64,000 bases of DNA from Anastatus disparis (GCA_017163975.1 JAFFSR010000264.1:124001-188000); one strand, 5' to 3'; shown: positions 8,212 to 21,205, counted from the stretch's first letter. Program-made: numbers and translations. The notes: generated from the sequence alone by a model not told the origin.

Positions 8212-10340
8212 TTTCCCGCTAAATTACATCGTTTGCATTCTTTGATGTGAGTATTCAGCTGCCCACAGCCGTAACATTTAAGAGGTTGAGTGCATTCACG
8301 CAACCAATGGCCCAGTTGTCCGCACCTGAAGCACGGTTCTTTTTGTTTTCGCCAAAAATCCTCGACTATAGGGGTCGGGTTCTTGTTTAAGGGACGCTTT
8401 GCACTATGTTGGTTCTGCGTACGCGATTGGTTGTTGGGAGGCATGACTTGATTATTATTATTTCCGGATTTACTAGTAAACCGCGCGTTGGAATTTCTTG
8501 AAGCGGGTTTTTGCTGACTTCTACTAGGTTCCGGTTTCCTCGGTGGTTGAGTGACAGCAGAAGGGTTTGTGACAGGTGCTTGAAGGGTACTGGCGACAGG
8601 GGCTAACACAGGAGTTTGGTCATGATGCTGTTGCTCATCAATGTGATCAAGAGGAGAAATGAGAGCAGTTTTATTTAATCGAGACTGCTTAGTACCTGTG
8701 CACGCTGTAGTAGGGAATAACGACTCGCTAGGGGCTGGAGGAGGGCGGTACGCTTTATCTTGGGCTCTGCGGGTTTCTTCTCTCTTGCCAAGGCGTTGTA
8801 GTTCCGTGAAACTATTAAACTGGTCCCTGTAGATTCGTTGACGGTAGCTAGGATGCAGATTTCGGTATGCTCGATTCAATTGTTCATCTAAGGTCATCAG
8901 AGGACGAACTTGGTCCATAAGGTCTCTCAGTTTAGTCAGATAAGTACTAACATCTTCCTGAGAGCCCTGCGTTCTGCGCTCGAGTTCAATTTTAAGATGT
9001 TCTTGCACGTTCTCCATGCAGAACTGCAGGCGAAAAGCTTCAACTAGATCTTCGAACGTGCGCCAATTTTGATTCTCCCTACGAAACCATTGATAGGCCT
9101 CTTCATCCAGTACTGCGGGTAACGCTCTAATAATCGTATCTACAGTGAGGCAATGTGCTGCTCTACACCCTTGCAAATTAGTCAGAAAAGATTCAGGGTC
9201 CTTTCTTCGGTCTCCCTTAAATGAAATATGCCAATTGGCAAAAATCTGACTAGTATGTTTCTCACGATTGAACATTGACGCGTTCATGCTTGAAGGGAAA
9301 GGTTCTGAAAAGGCATGAGCCGAATTTATATCCAGGGGGTTATGTGGCCTATAAATTGTTGGCCTAGTTATAGGGTGTGTTGGAATAGCTGAAAAGAAAG
9401 GTGGCAGTGGGATCAGTGGCGGCGATCGGGGCACATATCCAGGAGGGGGCATAATATCAGGGATCTGACTCCACGGATGAGAATAGGAAGGTGCTTGTGT
9501 GTAAGGGTATGAATATGAAGCTGGTGTGTGGGTAGGTCCTCCTTAGTTGGTTGTGGCCATGTTGGCATGAATGGTGCTCGCTGCTCTATGCGAATGGCTT
9601 GAAGTCACTATTGAAGAAGGGCCAACAGTGGTAGTATTGGTGATAACGACGTTCTCACTAGCACACGTAATAATATTAGGTGGTACGTTTCCTTGAGCGG
9701 CCGCTGTTGTTAAATCCATTGCTTCAGAATATTGGGTGGCATCTGGCCACGTTACGGCTCTTGATGTAGTGGGGTATTGGGTGGATTGGGCTTGAGGAGT
9801 GGTCAACGGTTGACCGTCAGCATTACCAGCGTTGGGAGGCGCACGCGTTACAGATTCACTCGCCGGGTTCATGAACGGATTGCTGCGTGATTGTGTGGTC
9901 GAGTTATTAAACGTTAACGGGTCTCGGTACATCCCTATTGTTTGACCAGTAGGCAGTGCTGGCTCGTTACAAGCATGAATGTCAGCCTGCACATTCATCT
10001 GAGCCTCGTGCTGTTCATTCAGCATAGTGGTGGAGTTGCCGGTGGGGAGCGTAGTACATCCTAGTCTCGACTCATCCGCGATTTCATCGACGATTGGATT
10101 CCACGCAGCGCTTCGTTCGCCCAGATGTCTTCTCAGCTCGTACCTCAAAACCCGATACTTAAAAGTAGCTAAACAGCCCGCCATGCTAACTCCTCTATGG
10201 CTATAAGCAAACATTTGATCGGCTGAAAGTTGATCAACTAGATTAGTGATCTCGTCAGCCGCTCTAAAAACATCCCGACGACACAAATCAGCCGAAACCC
10301 AGAGGGGTTCTAAGTTTAATTGTCGGTTCGCCCTTTGCAT
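8190..10340 (-). pseudogene. gag: Gag polyprotein, copy 2, one internal stop
   Basis: The ATG at 10340 opens a frame of 717 codons broken only by a TAA at 9543-9545. Order: conserved N-terminal domain (VFRAADEI, RYELRRHLGER), Thr/Pro/Asn-rich linker, capsid region typical of retrotransposon Gag (around bases 9290-8790, with WHISFKGDRRKDPESFL and the acidic-helical stretch after it), and a basic tail with zinc knuckles (CFRCGQLGHWLREC, then CYGC...HIKEC). The last codon is at 8190, 20 bases past a slippery heptamer. The sister copy reads through the region of the TAA, so the stop is probably a local mutation. Confidence 0.85.
8211..8217 (-). promoter_or_regulatory. -1 ribosomal frameshift heptamer GGGAAAC
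   Basis: On the minus strand the gag codons read (GC)G GGA AAC, so the heptamer is in the required X XXY YYZ phase. A -1 slip after AAC gives CGA ACA ACG..., exactly the pol frame, which stays open into the protease. The gag TAA is 19 bases further on. The same heptamer is used at gag-pro junctions of some mammalian retroviruses (known from that family). No stimulatory stem or pseudoknot was confirmed. Confidence 0.82.
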
Positions 10341-12590
10341 AATAAAAAAAAGGAATATCCCACGCTAAATCCTATATGACGTTTGCCTACCAACAAAATT
10401 TGCTAATAATTTTATACGAGACCTTATCTCAGGAGGGTTACTCAAAGGAAATTCTCAGTACCGTATTTCTTAATTAAAATTAAAGCACGTTTAATTTTTA
10501 TTTACAAAAAAAAATAATAAATTTAACTTTAAAGCTTGGACACTATTCTACTAATAATTAAATTAATTTAAATGTTAGCAGTATGCAAGCAAAAAAAACA
10601 AGCAACAAAAAATTTATATCACTCAGAGAAATTGAAAAAATTTAATTAGAAAAAAAATCTTATAGTAATAGAAAATATTGTACACAAGGCCCTATTTCTC
10701 TACAAAAGCAAGCAAAAAAACAGTTGAAAAAAAAATAAGTTATTACCGTTAGGAGAATTTGTGAAAGTTTTTAAAACGAGTGTAAAAAAAACAGTTTTAT
10801 CTCCACGCGACTACAAAATTATCTTAATAGCAAGAAAAAAAATTTTTAATTACGTACACGGAAGCACAACAAAAAAAATTGTATTAACAAGAAAAAACGA
10901 ATAATAAACGTCAAAGCCAAGCAAGGAAATTTTCACATATAATGCACTATCTACGCCGACGGTATTTTCCAGTCGGTATAGTCACCGCGCGCTGTGGTTA
11001 TGAAAGAGAGCACAATAGATGGTAAGAGTTCGAAGCACGTGTAATAAACTACTACCAAGCTAGCTTGCTAAAGATGGCGTCGCTCAAAGGAATATATGCT
11101 GGATGGTTAGGATGCAGTAAGGGTAGGTATTGCAAGGTAAAATAAAATGGACTAGCACAAAAATTTTATGATATATATATAGAGCGTGACGTAGTCGTGC
11201 TACACGATTTAAGACTTAACAAAAACTACTTAGTTTTATGGTTAAGCGCTTACTCTCTAAAGAAGCCTTATAGTGATTTTATTAAATCAAATAAATACTA
11301 AAAACTCGAAAAGTTTACAATACTATGGAGAATAGATATAAAAAAAATTTTGGACCGATATTTAAATGCATACAAGCAGAAAAAAAAATTATGAAAGCAA
11401 GGACAAATATTATTATTGAAAATTAAAAAAAATAAAAAATTATTTTTAACAACCAGCACAAAAAAAAATGTTCAGCGAAAAGCACTTTACGAAGCACAGT
11501 CAAAGGAACGATTTGTTCTCTGACTGCGCGGCACGACTACGTGAGAAAACGATACAGATATGAATATGCATATGTATAGTTATATGTATATATATGATGA
11601 TGGCTCTATATAGTTGCACACTCGTAACAAGCTAAAGCAGTAAGTATTATTGAAAATTCGTGCTATGCTAATTGAATTGCGCACTAATATTTTTTTAAAC
11701 TATAGCGCACATTTACAGCGACTAAAATTCGCCACGCTCAAAATACTAAAGAAAGTTGTTTTTGCGTTGGCTTGTATAATGGCGGCTAGAACCATTTGTT
11801 CTATCGCCCAACTGTGCAACTATACATGTGTATATATAGGTATATAGATTAAGCTGTTAATCTTAAGCAAAAGCGAAAAAAACTTTATATTTCTAATACA
11901 ACAAAAAAAAATTCTCTTAATGCACTCTAAAAGATATTAAAATATTGAAGCACAAAACAAAAAAATTCTTTTCCTTTCAATGATCCAAGCACAAAAATTT
12001 AAATTTACTTTGCGTTAAAAAAAAATTTTTAGCATAAAAGAAATTAAAGGCTAAAACAAACTTGCTGCAAAATAAACAAAAAAAATTTTTCTCTCTATAC
12101 TTTACCAAGCGACAGCATCAAGGAAAGACAAGAGAGGAGAAAAGAAAATGGCTGCCAGAGCGTCCTCTTTCAGCTTCGTCGTGTGCGTCGTTCGTAATGG
12201 CGACCACGTGGCGAACCGGAAACGTCTGAGTATTCGTACTGCCAAATGTCTTTCACTTTTCGCACAGTTTATATTTTTTTTTGATTTACGCACAGTTAAT
12301 GTTAAGCACAAATTGTTTGCCTATTAAATTTCAAGCACAAATTTTTCTTGTCTTAACTTAACGCACAAAAATTGTCTCTTAATTTTTCACACAACAAAGA
12401 AAATCTCGTTCAAAGTTTATCAATTTTTCGCACAGTTTTCTATATCGTATTAATTTTTTAAGCATAAATTTTTTTTTTTTTTATCAATTCTACGCACAAA
12501 TTTTTTCTTTAATCTTTACGCACAAACACAAAAAAAAATTCTTTTAATCCCGTGATTTTAAACAAAAATTTTCCACTGAAAATTTTGTCG
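10341..12590 (-). other. Long 5' leader of copy 2
   Basis: About 2.25 kb between primer-binding site and gag, roughly twice that of copy 1. It is AT-rich, with many short spaced motifs (gcacaaa, aagcaca) near the primer-binding site and scattered ATG-rich microsatellite-like DNA. The block 12147-12233 is nearly identical to 2073-2160 of copy 1. No conserved long frame. Confidence 0.6.
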
Positions 12591-12608
12591 GCCCCACGTT
12601 GGGCGCCA
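12591..12608 (-). promoter_or_regulatory. Primer-binding site, tRNA-Lys type (copy 2)
   Basis: Minus-strand TGGCGCCCAACGTGGGGC, identical to the site at 2421-2438 and two bases inside the LTR end (...GTCACA). It marks the 5' LTR/leader border. Confidence 0.88.
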
Positions 12609-12610
12609 GT

Positions 12611-13472
12611 TGTGACAACCTTGGGGATTAGGAGGTTGCACTAGGTATATGTAAAAAAAAGAAATGACACGTGAATTTACAGGTAAAACGATTACAGAAA
12701 AATATAGTTTATTATAACGAGTACACAATTGTAGCACGCGCTCTTAAGATGGACGCCAGCCGCGTATAACGCACGCGACGCCGTTTCGCTAAAGATATAT
12801 AACTATCGGCAAGAAGAAAGCAGATAGTTTATATCAATCACGCACAAAAAGGGGCTCAAGCACACAAAAAAAAAAAAGATAATTTTAATAGCACGAAGGG
12901 AGATTAACACTAGGACGCGCACGAGGTCGCCCGGCACACACGTCGCACAAATAAAGCCACGAATTTACGCTGCTCTGCCAAGCACGATGGCACTCGAAAA
13001 ATCAAGTCTCAAGACTTGATTTCAAATACAAAAAAAAATAAATTTAATGTGTCTCACTCACACTAAAAATTTAGCAGGTTATTGCGCACAAAAAACAAAA
13101 GATATCGTACAGCTTATCGAAACGCTCTTAACGTTACGGTGACGACAGAAAGATTAAAGCAATGGCGAGTTCTTTCTGTCGACTAAGCTCGTTGCTCTTG
13201 CGGTACACTGCGCGCGCCGCAAGAGAGAGACAGACGATCCTTAACGGACCCCAACTTAGCTATTCAAGTCAAGCGGCTTGCTAGCCCTATATGCGTATAT
13301 TATAATAGCCTTATATACTCGCGCGTGTGTGTGCCAACGAACTCGTGTATGGGTTTACGAGTTTGACTCGCGTGGTCTGCTTTCCATCTTGCCGACCGTC
13401 GTAGGCTTCTTTCTGTCGTCTTTAAGCTTAAAATTATATATCTAAGTAACATGGTCAAATTGCCATGTTACA
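12611..13472 (-). repeat. 5' long terminal repeat, copy 2
   Basis: An 862-bp LTR with minus-strand ends TGTAACATGG...GGTTGTCACA. It includes the stem CTCTTGCGG...CCGCAAGAG around 13194-13228. The flank to the right is ctatat. No matching left flank is visible, so the target duplication cannot be confirmed. Confidence 0.85.
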
Positions 13473-15069
13473 CTATATATACGAAAAACAGATGCGTTGC
13501 CTCATGTATTTTTTATATATAGATATACTGACCAATATAATTTTGTATCTGTCATTTGTATCTTTTTGACTGTAACAGGCTTTAACCTAAATACGTACAA
13601 AAAAAAAGAAAATCGCATCAATTTACAAGCTGTTGATAATGCTTTAATATTATTTATACACGGAGAGAACAAATCGGGAATCATTCCTTGCCTTTTCTAC
13701 CGTTACGGTTCCTTGCGCATGCGTTGTGGAAATATGCCTTGTATTCAAGCAACTCTACCGGCAACGCCACGCACGTTTTCCTTATGTAACAAAGTAGCAA
13801 TAATTCCATAAACTTATAACGGACTTTTTCCCGATGGCGTATGGAATTCGCTGATTAGCACTTTCGGTCACAATAATACTTTTATTTCTATTGTATACAT
13901 CAAGTTTTTGATACTGCGTGTTTATATTAATAATAATAGTAATAATATAATAATTGATAATATTAACCATAATTATATATATATATATATATATATTATT
14001 TTTATGATTCCGTAATACTTTTAATATTTAGAAAATTATACTTTAAAAAACTACTAAAGGCTATACGAATTGAATATTATTGAAACTGGTACATAAAAAG
14101 AACATTTTTAAAATTGATTAGCTGGAATTTTTTATTATTATTGTAATTTCAAAAAATATAGTCTTTAAAAAAGTAACGAAATTTATATTTTTATAAAAAA
14201 GAATTTTCTTTTACATTTCAATGTTTAATAGGAGCATACGTTCTGATTTTTAGAAAATAAAACAATACATGAGTGTTTAATTTTAAATTTTATTAAAATT
14301 TTGTTTTTGAATGTTGTCATATAAAATAAAGTTTTTCAAAAATTGAAGGCAGTATATAATTATTACTATTTCAAATGTTAAAAAATAAAAACAACTTTTA
14401 AATAGGATGTTAAAAAAATTTTTGTATGTCAAATATTAAATTAAAAGTTTATTAAATATATAATATATCATATTTAATATTATTATCATGGATAATTTAT
14501 GATCACAAATTGCATAATAATTAGCAAAATGAAGTCCTCATGCTCTTTTATATACCTTCGTGTTCAGTAAGTAATAAATGTCCGGTATACATTATTTTGT
14601 TTCTTATAAATTTAACACATATCTTTTTATGTAATAATTATTTAAGATTAAACTATTATTAAATATTAAAATAAAAATTAATATTATGCGATAATGTGGA
14701 ATATATTTTTAATACCATTAAAATTGTATAGCCATTGCGATATTGTTCACAATAAAAAGCTTATTATAATAAATAGAAGGAAAACAAATTTTTTATGAAA
14801 CTGCATTTTCTTCACTCATTTTATTTTTATTTAATAACAATAATCTATGATTAAAATCTCATTTTTTTTCGAAAAAAAGATTTACATGTTCAATATGTAT
14901 TTAAAATATTAAAAAAAAAATTTGTTATTAATTTTACTGGCAAAAAGCATAATATAGGGAGGAATAATATAGAACAATATTAATAATATGGGTAGAATTA
15001 AAATAATGAACCAATGAAATGTGTTTCAAACTTTTATTATTGTTTATAATTAATAATCTTATTAACATT
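13473..15069. other. AT-rich DNA without a recognised gene
   Basis: Only short chance frames and an (AT)n stretch at about 13974-13995. I see no conserved motif, splice-flanked exon or inverted repeat of note. Confidence 0.5.
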
Positions 15070-17063
15070 TTATACATCAAATCTCATTGCAACATATTCT
15101 GCGTTATTTTTTTTTACATACTGACATGGAGGTAAATTTGGTATTTTTGAAATATCTAATAAAACGTTGGATGCATCATAGCTAGTCTGTACTTCATAAG
15201 CATGAAAAAAGTCATGGAATTTTATATTATGGAGCATCTGTGTAGAAAAAAAAGTTGTATCATTATAATTGAATATATCTTTTATGACACCAAATTTACA
15301 ACCATCAGTATCAAATTTTATCACAAACACTGTACCCTTAGAAAATTTTTTGCCACAAATTTCTACATAATTTAGAACAGATGTAGGTGTTTCATATGTG
15401 ATTTTTGGATAATAATGTTTCAAATTTAAAAAAATATTTCGTCCTTTTTCTACAGGACCAAGGGTTATGTCGCTTCGTACAGGACTTTTATTTTCTACAT
15501 AATTACAAAATTGTAGTTGAGTACGAATGACATTATAAAGAGGTAGATTTATGTTGGACGTGGTACCCAAAGATACTTGCTTTTTGTTTTGATGTTCCCG
15601 TTCAAATTTCATTGATGAAAAATGCACAAGTGGACCGAGCAGTATGATCAGACGGACATAATGTAACTAAAAGTGCATTTTAGGTTTTAATTTTCCAAAA
15701 AGTCTAATATATAACGAATTGTATTTTTGAATCAATTGTTTTAAAATAATTAATTTTCCTTTTGATATTATTGGACTCATAAGAATACCGATGATTTTAC
15801 GATAATATCGGTATAATTTCCAATGTTCGAATCTGCTGGTTATAAGATCTCCTATCATCAGATTTAAATATCTGCTCAAGCACAAAAGTTCAGAAGCTGA
15901 TTGATTTATTTTAATCTTACTTTTTCCATTTTTACCCGGAACAAAATACAATGGTCTAGGTTTATTTTTTTTTTCGATTTCAATGTATGGAAAGCTATAG
16001 ATTCTGTTATTTAATACTTCGAGTGATATAACATTGCTATGAATCAATTCCGTTAAAACTTTTTCCGCGGTGTATGAGCCTATTTCTTCTTGGACATCAT
16101 GCATAATGTCACAATAAAAATTTTCGGCTATATGAAATTTATTTAAGTTATTAAAAATACACTTTCCACGAGTTCCTGTTGCAGAAGGATTATTCAATAA
16201 AAGATCGAGTTCATAATTCTCTTGAGATCTGATTACTGTTTCATCTTACCAACACAACTTTTGACATATTTCTTTGGAGCATTTGCATATGCGACAATAA
16301 TGATGAGCCTGAAACGATTGTGTAAAACCACAAATCGTGTTCACTCCTAAATTATCTTCTAGTACTAATGGACATCTCGAAATAAATTTTATAGATCTGT
16401 TGTTTCATTCGGACAGTAATTCCAGCTTCTGATAAAGCGTTTAAATCATCAATAGCTTTTCTAAAAATTGAACTATTACCGAATAATTTTAAATGCTTAG
16501 CGTAAAAAATATCAAGAAGGAAAATATTTTGAGATTTAACAATAATGTGAGGCGGTAAGCAGGCTAATAATACGTAAACTCCACCTAATTTTTCTTCTCC
16601 TATGTGACTGGATATAGGATTACCGCATTCAAATTCATCAAAATAAAGAAATATTGGTAAAACAATTTTTTCAGAATTAGCGTACTTACTTTTCCATAAG
16701 TCCCCTTGTATGATGTTACTTATACTATCATCATTTTTATTTAGATTATTGTAACATTTAATGGTTTTCTTCGAGAATGTGAGGGATTGAAAAAAATATT
16801 TCCAAAATCTTTTTTAATGGAATATGTGCAGCATAACATGTTTTTTCTGTAACTTCTCTTTTATCTGCATCTTTTGTGAAAACATTTAATTTACCAATTT
16901 CATATAATTGCGGCAGTATATAACAACTTTTACTTTCATAGATTTCAAACCTTTTATATTCCGTAGAATAGTTATTAAAAAGACCTTTAGTATTTTCCAA
17001 AATAAATTTCGTAGTACCATAAGAAGCAGGATATTTAATTTTATTTTTGATCTCATTTTGCAC
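15070..17063 (-). pseudogene. Broken transposase-like gene of the Tnp2/CACTA-like metazoan type
   Basis: Read right to left, four frame segments line up with one protein family that I know as repeated, uncharacterised transposase-like genes in animals: an N-terminal part (17063-16758, ...IPLKKILEIFFSIPHILE), a middle with KLGGVYVLLACLPP and VLEDNLGVNTICGF (about 16660-16300), CRICKCSKEIC (about 16290-16260), then FYCDIMHDVQEEIG near 16110 and GPLVHFSSMKFEREH near 15620. The arrangement resembles plant Tnp2 proteins by analogy. Breaks: a TAG at 15667-15669 within one continuous frame, another stop near 16250, and frame changes between 16200 and 16760. No CACTA-type ends were found. Confidence 0.6.
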
Positions 17064-17425
17064 AAATTTTTAATCTCATTTTTCTATAACGAAATCGATA
17101 GCTTTCTGCGAAAGGAGAGGGTTATTATATAAAGATAAAGTTAATTTCATTATTTCATTTTCCATACAAACATTCTTATGTATATTTTCATTCAAAGACG
17201 CCATATATTAATCGTAAAATAAATATTTATGATATTTTTTATCCCTCTCTGATTTGTATGTCATTAAATCTATCGTACAAATAACTTTACATTTTTTATG
17301 TATTTTATTTATGTATGTGCGTGATGTTTTCGATGCCCGCCCCTGACCAGCGACTCGGCTTCGCCTCGGGGCCAACTTCACGCAGTGGCGGAACAAGTTT
17401 CCTCTTTTGTACTGTAATATACTAT

Positions 17426-17749
17426 TTTTCAACAGCTGATATCTCGAAAAGGATGCCTTAGAAAAAAAAACTTCAGAGAGAAAAAAGTTGTGTTTTTTAG
17501 TAAGGAATTCAATTTTGAAGTCAAAATACAAATCAAAAACAATTTTTTTTCTCCATGTTTTCGTAGGACTAATTTTTTCTTATTTTCTTCATTTTTAAAA
17601 TGTTAACCCTACAAAAACATAGAAGGAAAAAAAAATTTTTTATTTATATTTTGACTTCAAAATTGAATTCCTTACTAACAAACACAACTTTTTTCTCTCT
17701 TAAGTTTTTTTTACTAAGGCATCCTTTTCGAGATATCAGCTGCTGAAAA
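17426..17749. repeat. Long hairpin (108-bp inverted arms)
   Basis: The left arm 17426-17533 and right arm 17642-17749 are near-perfect reverse complements (shared AGCTGATATCTCG, AAGGCATCC and AATTCCTTACTA) around a ~108-base AT-rich loop. Outer flanks show no clear target duplication, so this may be the inner part of an older foldback element. Confidence 0.8.
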
Positions 17750-18597
17750 AAATGCATTTTTTCACGTAAATGAACATAACTCTTAAAAATAGGTAGCTTT
17801 TAACCTCCCATTTCTTAGTAGAGTATTGTAACTTTCACCTCTTTTTTGAATTTCTAATCTCCGATAATTTTTGTCAAAATGGCACAAATTTTAAAATAGA
17901 AGAAAAAAATTTTTTTTAAATAGTTTCTTTTTTTATATATAAAAAAATTGGTATTTCAACTGTTTTAGACCGGAACTCACATTTTCTGATAATTTTTAGT
18001 GTAAACTTTGAAATAGTGCAGAAGATTCATCTTCTCGTATAAATACTAATATTATTAAATATTCCAGAAAATATAAATCATTTGATTTAAATTTATACAT
18101 TGAGCAAAAAATTTTGTGAAATTCATCTACATAAGGAATAGTTACAATGAAATCTGTACTTTTCAATGAATAACAATGTTAAATGCTGTCATTTAAACAA
18201 TAAATGATTAATAGCTAATTTTTTAAAATAAAGAAATGTATAGATAGTCGATATTTGAAGTTTTGTCTTGAGCAGTGAGAAGAGATTCCACTCAATTTAT
18301 AAGTGAAGCCTCGCATAAAATAGATAAGGTTTAACAATAAGTGTTGAATTTAGGTTTTTTTTATAATTCCTGTTGAGTAATAAAACGATACTTAAACTTT
18401 TTATGACACAATCGATTTATTTATTATGATTTAAAGGTAAACGTTACTTCAGAAAATAAATGTTAATACATGTAAGTAGTTTAATCCGAGTATAGTAAAA
18501 CAACCTTCTTTTCATATTATTCAATGTTGACAATAGTATTATATCTATATGTTTTTGCATTTATTTTTATAAAATCAAATTTATAAGCATCTTCTTT
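17750..18597. other. AT-rich DNA without a recognised gene
   Basis: I see nothing beyond short A/T runs and chance frames. Confidence 0.45.
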
Positions 18598-18601
18598 TTA
18601 A

Positions 18602-19224
18602 CGGGATGTCGGAGTTGTTTAAATCGATTTTTGTTTTTTTATTTTATTGATATCTTTTTGAATTTATTATGTAATGACTTGTCTGTACTAAAGCTATGCT
18701 GATACAATAATTTTTGTTAACCTTTTAAGGACGGGAATGGTCGATATTTCGACCACTCAAGTATCATAATATTTTTGAGTGATTTTGAGGATAATATTAT
18801 GTTAAAACACTCAAAAATATTTTTGAGTGATTTTGAGGATAATATTATGTTAAAACACTCAAAAATATTTTTGAGTGATTTTGAGGATAATATTATGTTA
18901 AAACACTCAAAAATATTATGATACTTGAGTGGTCGAAATATCGACCAGTCCCATCCTTAAAAGGTTAAAATAAAAATTCAATTGAGCTTGTTATTTTTTT
19001 ATGAACTTTGAATGAAAATTAGATATCAAGTTCGATAAACCTAACCTCAAAATACTATACATTTAAAATTTGCTTATAACTTTTTATGTATAATGTTTTG
19101 GTGAATTTCTTGATTTTTCCGCACTTGAGATTAATATTACAAATGTTCTTACTATAGTAAAAAAAACTTGATATGACGCGCCATAATGAAAATATTATTA
19201 AGAGGAGGGAACTCCGACATGCCG
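18602..19224. mobile_element. TTAA-flanked MITE (outer)
   Basis: Ends CGGGATGTCGGAGTT and AACTCCGACATGCCG are inverted repeats, each preceded or followed by TTAA (18598-18601 and 19225-19228). TTAA duplications fit piggyBac or Kolobok families. No transposase is encoded. A second TTAA element (18721-18964) is inserted inside. Confidence 0.8.
18721..18964. mobile_element. TTAA-flanked palindromic MITE with a 48-bp triplet repeat, nested
   Basis: 244 bp between TTAA at 18717-18720 and TTAA at 18965-18968. Ends CCTTTTAAGGACGGGA and TCCCATCCTTAAAAGG form long inverted repeats (arms ~60 bp including TGGTCGATATTTCGACCA). The centre is three tandem copies of a 48-bp unit that itself starts and ends with inverted TTTTTGAGTG/CACTCAAAAA. 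Confidence 0.85.
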
Positions 19225-19442
19225 TTAAGTTTAATTTTAAATAATTGCTCTCTTGACAATCTTGCATTCGAGAAAATGTACACTTTGTTGTCGTACTCTG
19301 CTTCAAGACATATTTTATATTAAATATATGGAGACTTCTACAAATTTTTGATATTATCGTATTCAAGGTTAATTTTTTGAATTTCAAGAGTAATGACTTC
19401 ACTTTTCTGATAAATTTATTGAATATACATAGAAAATTAGTA

Positions 19443-19961
19443 CACTCGACGGACACTGATTCGCGACCCCCTTTTTGAATATCTGCAACGTTATCCGTTG
19501 AGTTTTTGAAATATAGGTTAGCTTGCGCGATCATGTTTCGAAAATGAGTTTCCATCTAAATAAATATAATTCATGCTAACTATAAGACAAGGGAACATAA
19601 AGAAATGGCGGTAAAATTTAAATGAGCAAATATTTAATACTGAAGTAATGAAAAAGCTATGATTTCTTATGATTGTCATCGCATATGGTTACACAATATA
19701 TGTAAAGAATGCTTTATAAAAATATGCTTACTTTAACATTTATTTATTGTTTTATCATTTATCATTTTTTATATTCGAATTAATGCCCATTTGAATTTTA
19801 CCGCCATTTCTTTATTTTGTTCCCTTGTTTTATAGTTAGTATGAATTATATTTATCTAGATGGAAACTTATTTTTGAAACATGGTCGCGCAACCATCCTA
19901 AACTCAATGGATAACGTTTAAAGGCGCGAAAATGGGGTCGCGAATCAGTGTCCGTCGAGTG
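19443..19961. mobile_element. TA-flanked foldback MITE (~185-bp arms)
   Basis: Arms 19443-~19625 and ~19790-19961 are inverted copies starting CACTCGACGGACACTG, flanked on both sides by TA (19441-19442 and 19962-19963). A TA duplication fits the Tc1/mariner group. No coding capacity. Confidence 0.75.
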
Positions 19962-19963
19962 TA

Positions 19964-20572
19964 CATTGAAAATATAAAATATTAATATTTAATTGAAATT
20001 TGCAATTATTATTTAGAATTTCAAGTCAAACCAATTATAAAGTCAAAGTATCTTGCACTAGTATAATTTTGAGAAGAAATCACATTAATCATTTTAAACA
20101 GAAAAAATTATTGTTCGGATATAATTTTAAACAGATGAAAAAAGAACGACTATTCTTGCTACAATTACATTTTTATTTTGTTAATAGAAATAATGTATCA
20201 TTATATTTGTCAAGAAACTAGCAAAAGAAATAGGATTGCAAAATTTTACAAATACAGGAATCAATATAAATATTATTCCATAAAAAAATGTATTCCATTT
20301 TTTAACAAACGTAGAATGTTATCTAAAAAAATATTTTTTTTAAAAATTGCAATTTTTCAAACTTTCTTAATTTTTATCTCTAAATCTAAGCAGTTTAAGT
20401 ATGGGCTTGATATAAAACATTTTGTTCAAAATTAACTAAAAAATGTGAAAAATATTTCTGATTTTTATATTGTTAAAATTAATAATTATTAAATTTTTAT
20501 TTCAAATCGTTTTCTGTAAAATTTATAATATTTAAGAATATTATAAATCGTTTATATTGTAAAAAATATTAA
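19964..20572. other. AT-rich DNA without a recognised gene
   Basis: Only short chance frames rich in Lys, Asn, Phe and Ile. Confidence 0.45.
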
Positions 20573-21205
20573 TTAAATTATATTCATCAAATTAATCAAG
20601 TATTTATTGGACACGTTGGCATACATGTCATATAATATTGCATACTGATTGTGGCTAATGTCTAAGTTTAGATTTCCATATGGATAGTTTTGAGAATAGA
20701 GAAATAGCTTTACATTGCTGATGTAGCAGCGATCAAAATGACTTGCGTTAACATTTCTTTGACTTTTTCGATTTGTTTGAAAGTCTAATACAACAAAGCG
20801 GGGTTTTTCTAATTGATTAGAAGTTTTGACAATCCAAACGTGTTTTGATGTGATAGGAAGCACTGGGTACTCATACAGTTTCCAACTACGAAAACTCATA
20901 TCAATCGGTTTATCCTTTTCAGTATGATTTAATAGTTGTATCTTATAAGCATTTGATACTACAATGTAAGGCATGAGTCACTCTATCTTTGTTAATTGAA
21001 TTTGGAACTCTTCAAATTCGTTTCCTTGAGATGCTGCTTGTATCTGTACAACAGCATTCAAGTCATTCCTCGACCTTGTCAGAATAAGTTCATGTTTCAC
21101 ATTGACTACGATTTTACGATAATCTTCAGCAAATCCAAGAATCATGCTCAGAGAAATAGACACATCAAAGTAACCTACAGTGTTTGTCAATTGCAATGGC
21201 CTTTT
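20573..21205 (-). pseudogene. Capsid-like protein remnant of a multicopy insect element
   Basis: On the minus strand a frame from about 21205 carries MILGFAEDYRKIVVN..., meets a TGA at 20978-20980, then continues in the same frame with MPYIVVSNAYKIQLLN, KPRFVVLDFQTNRK and LYSQNYPYGNLNLD. I recall this combination from uncharacterised, repeated arthropod proteins, possibly the double-jelly-roll capsid of a Maverick/adintovirus-like element; that naming is from memory and weak. The C-terminus is missing (stop at 20573) and the N-terminus is cut by an R1-like LINE. I describe it only as a broken remnant. Confidence 0.45.

Larger units (their letters stand above)
3294..13472 (-). mobile_element. 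Ty3/Gypsy-like LTR retrotransposon, copy 2 (lacks its 3' LTR here)
   Basis: Order on the minus strand: 5' LTR (13472-12611), primer-binding site, 2.2 kb leader, gag (10340-8190), protease-RT-RNase H-integrase (8211-4519, -1 frame relative to gag), an Ala/Pro-rich stretch and a zinc-knuckle frame (to 3832), and 3' non-coding DNA. No env-like gene was found. Gag and pol carry one stop codon each, so this insertion is young but inactive as it stands. Its own 3' LTR should closely resemble 12611-13472, and no such sequence lies to the left. The simplest reading is that copy 1 inserted into its 3' untranslated region and the missing LTR lies beyond the window. Confidence 0.85.

Noticed and set aside
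13497..13970. Several 60-104-codon frames right of the copy 2 LTR
   Set aside because: Overlapping chance frames on both strands in AT-rich DNA, with no motif or splice context.
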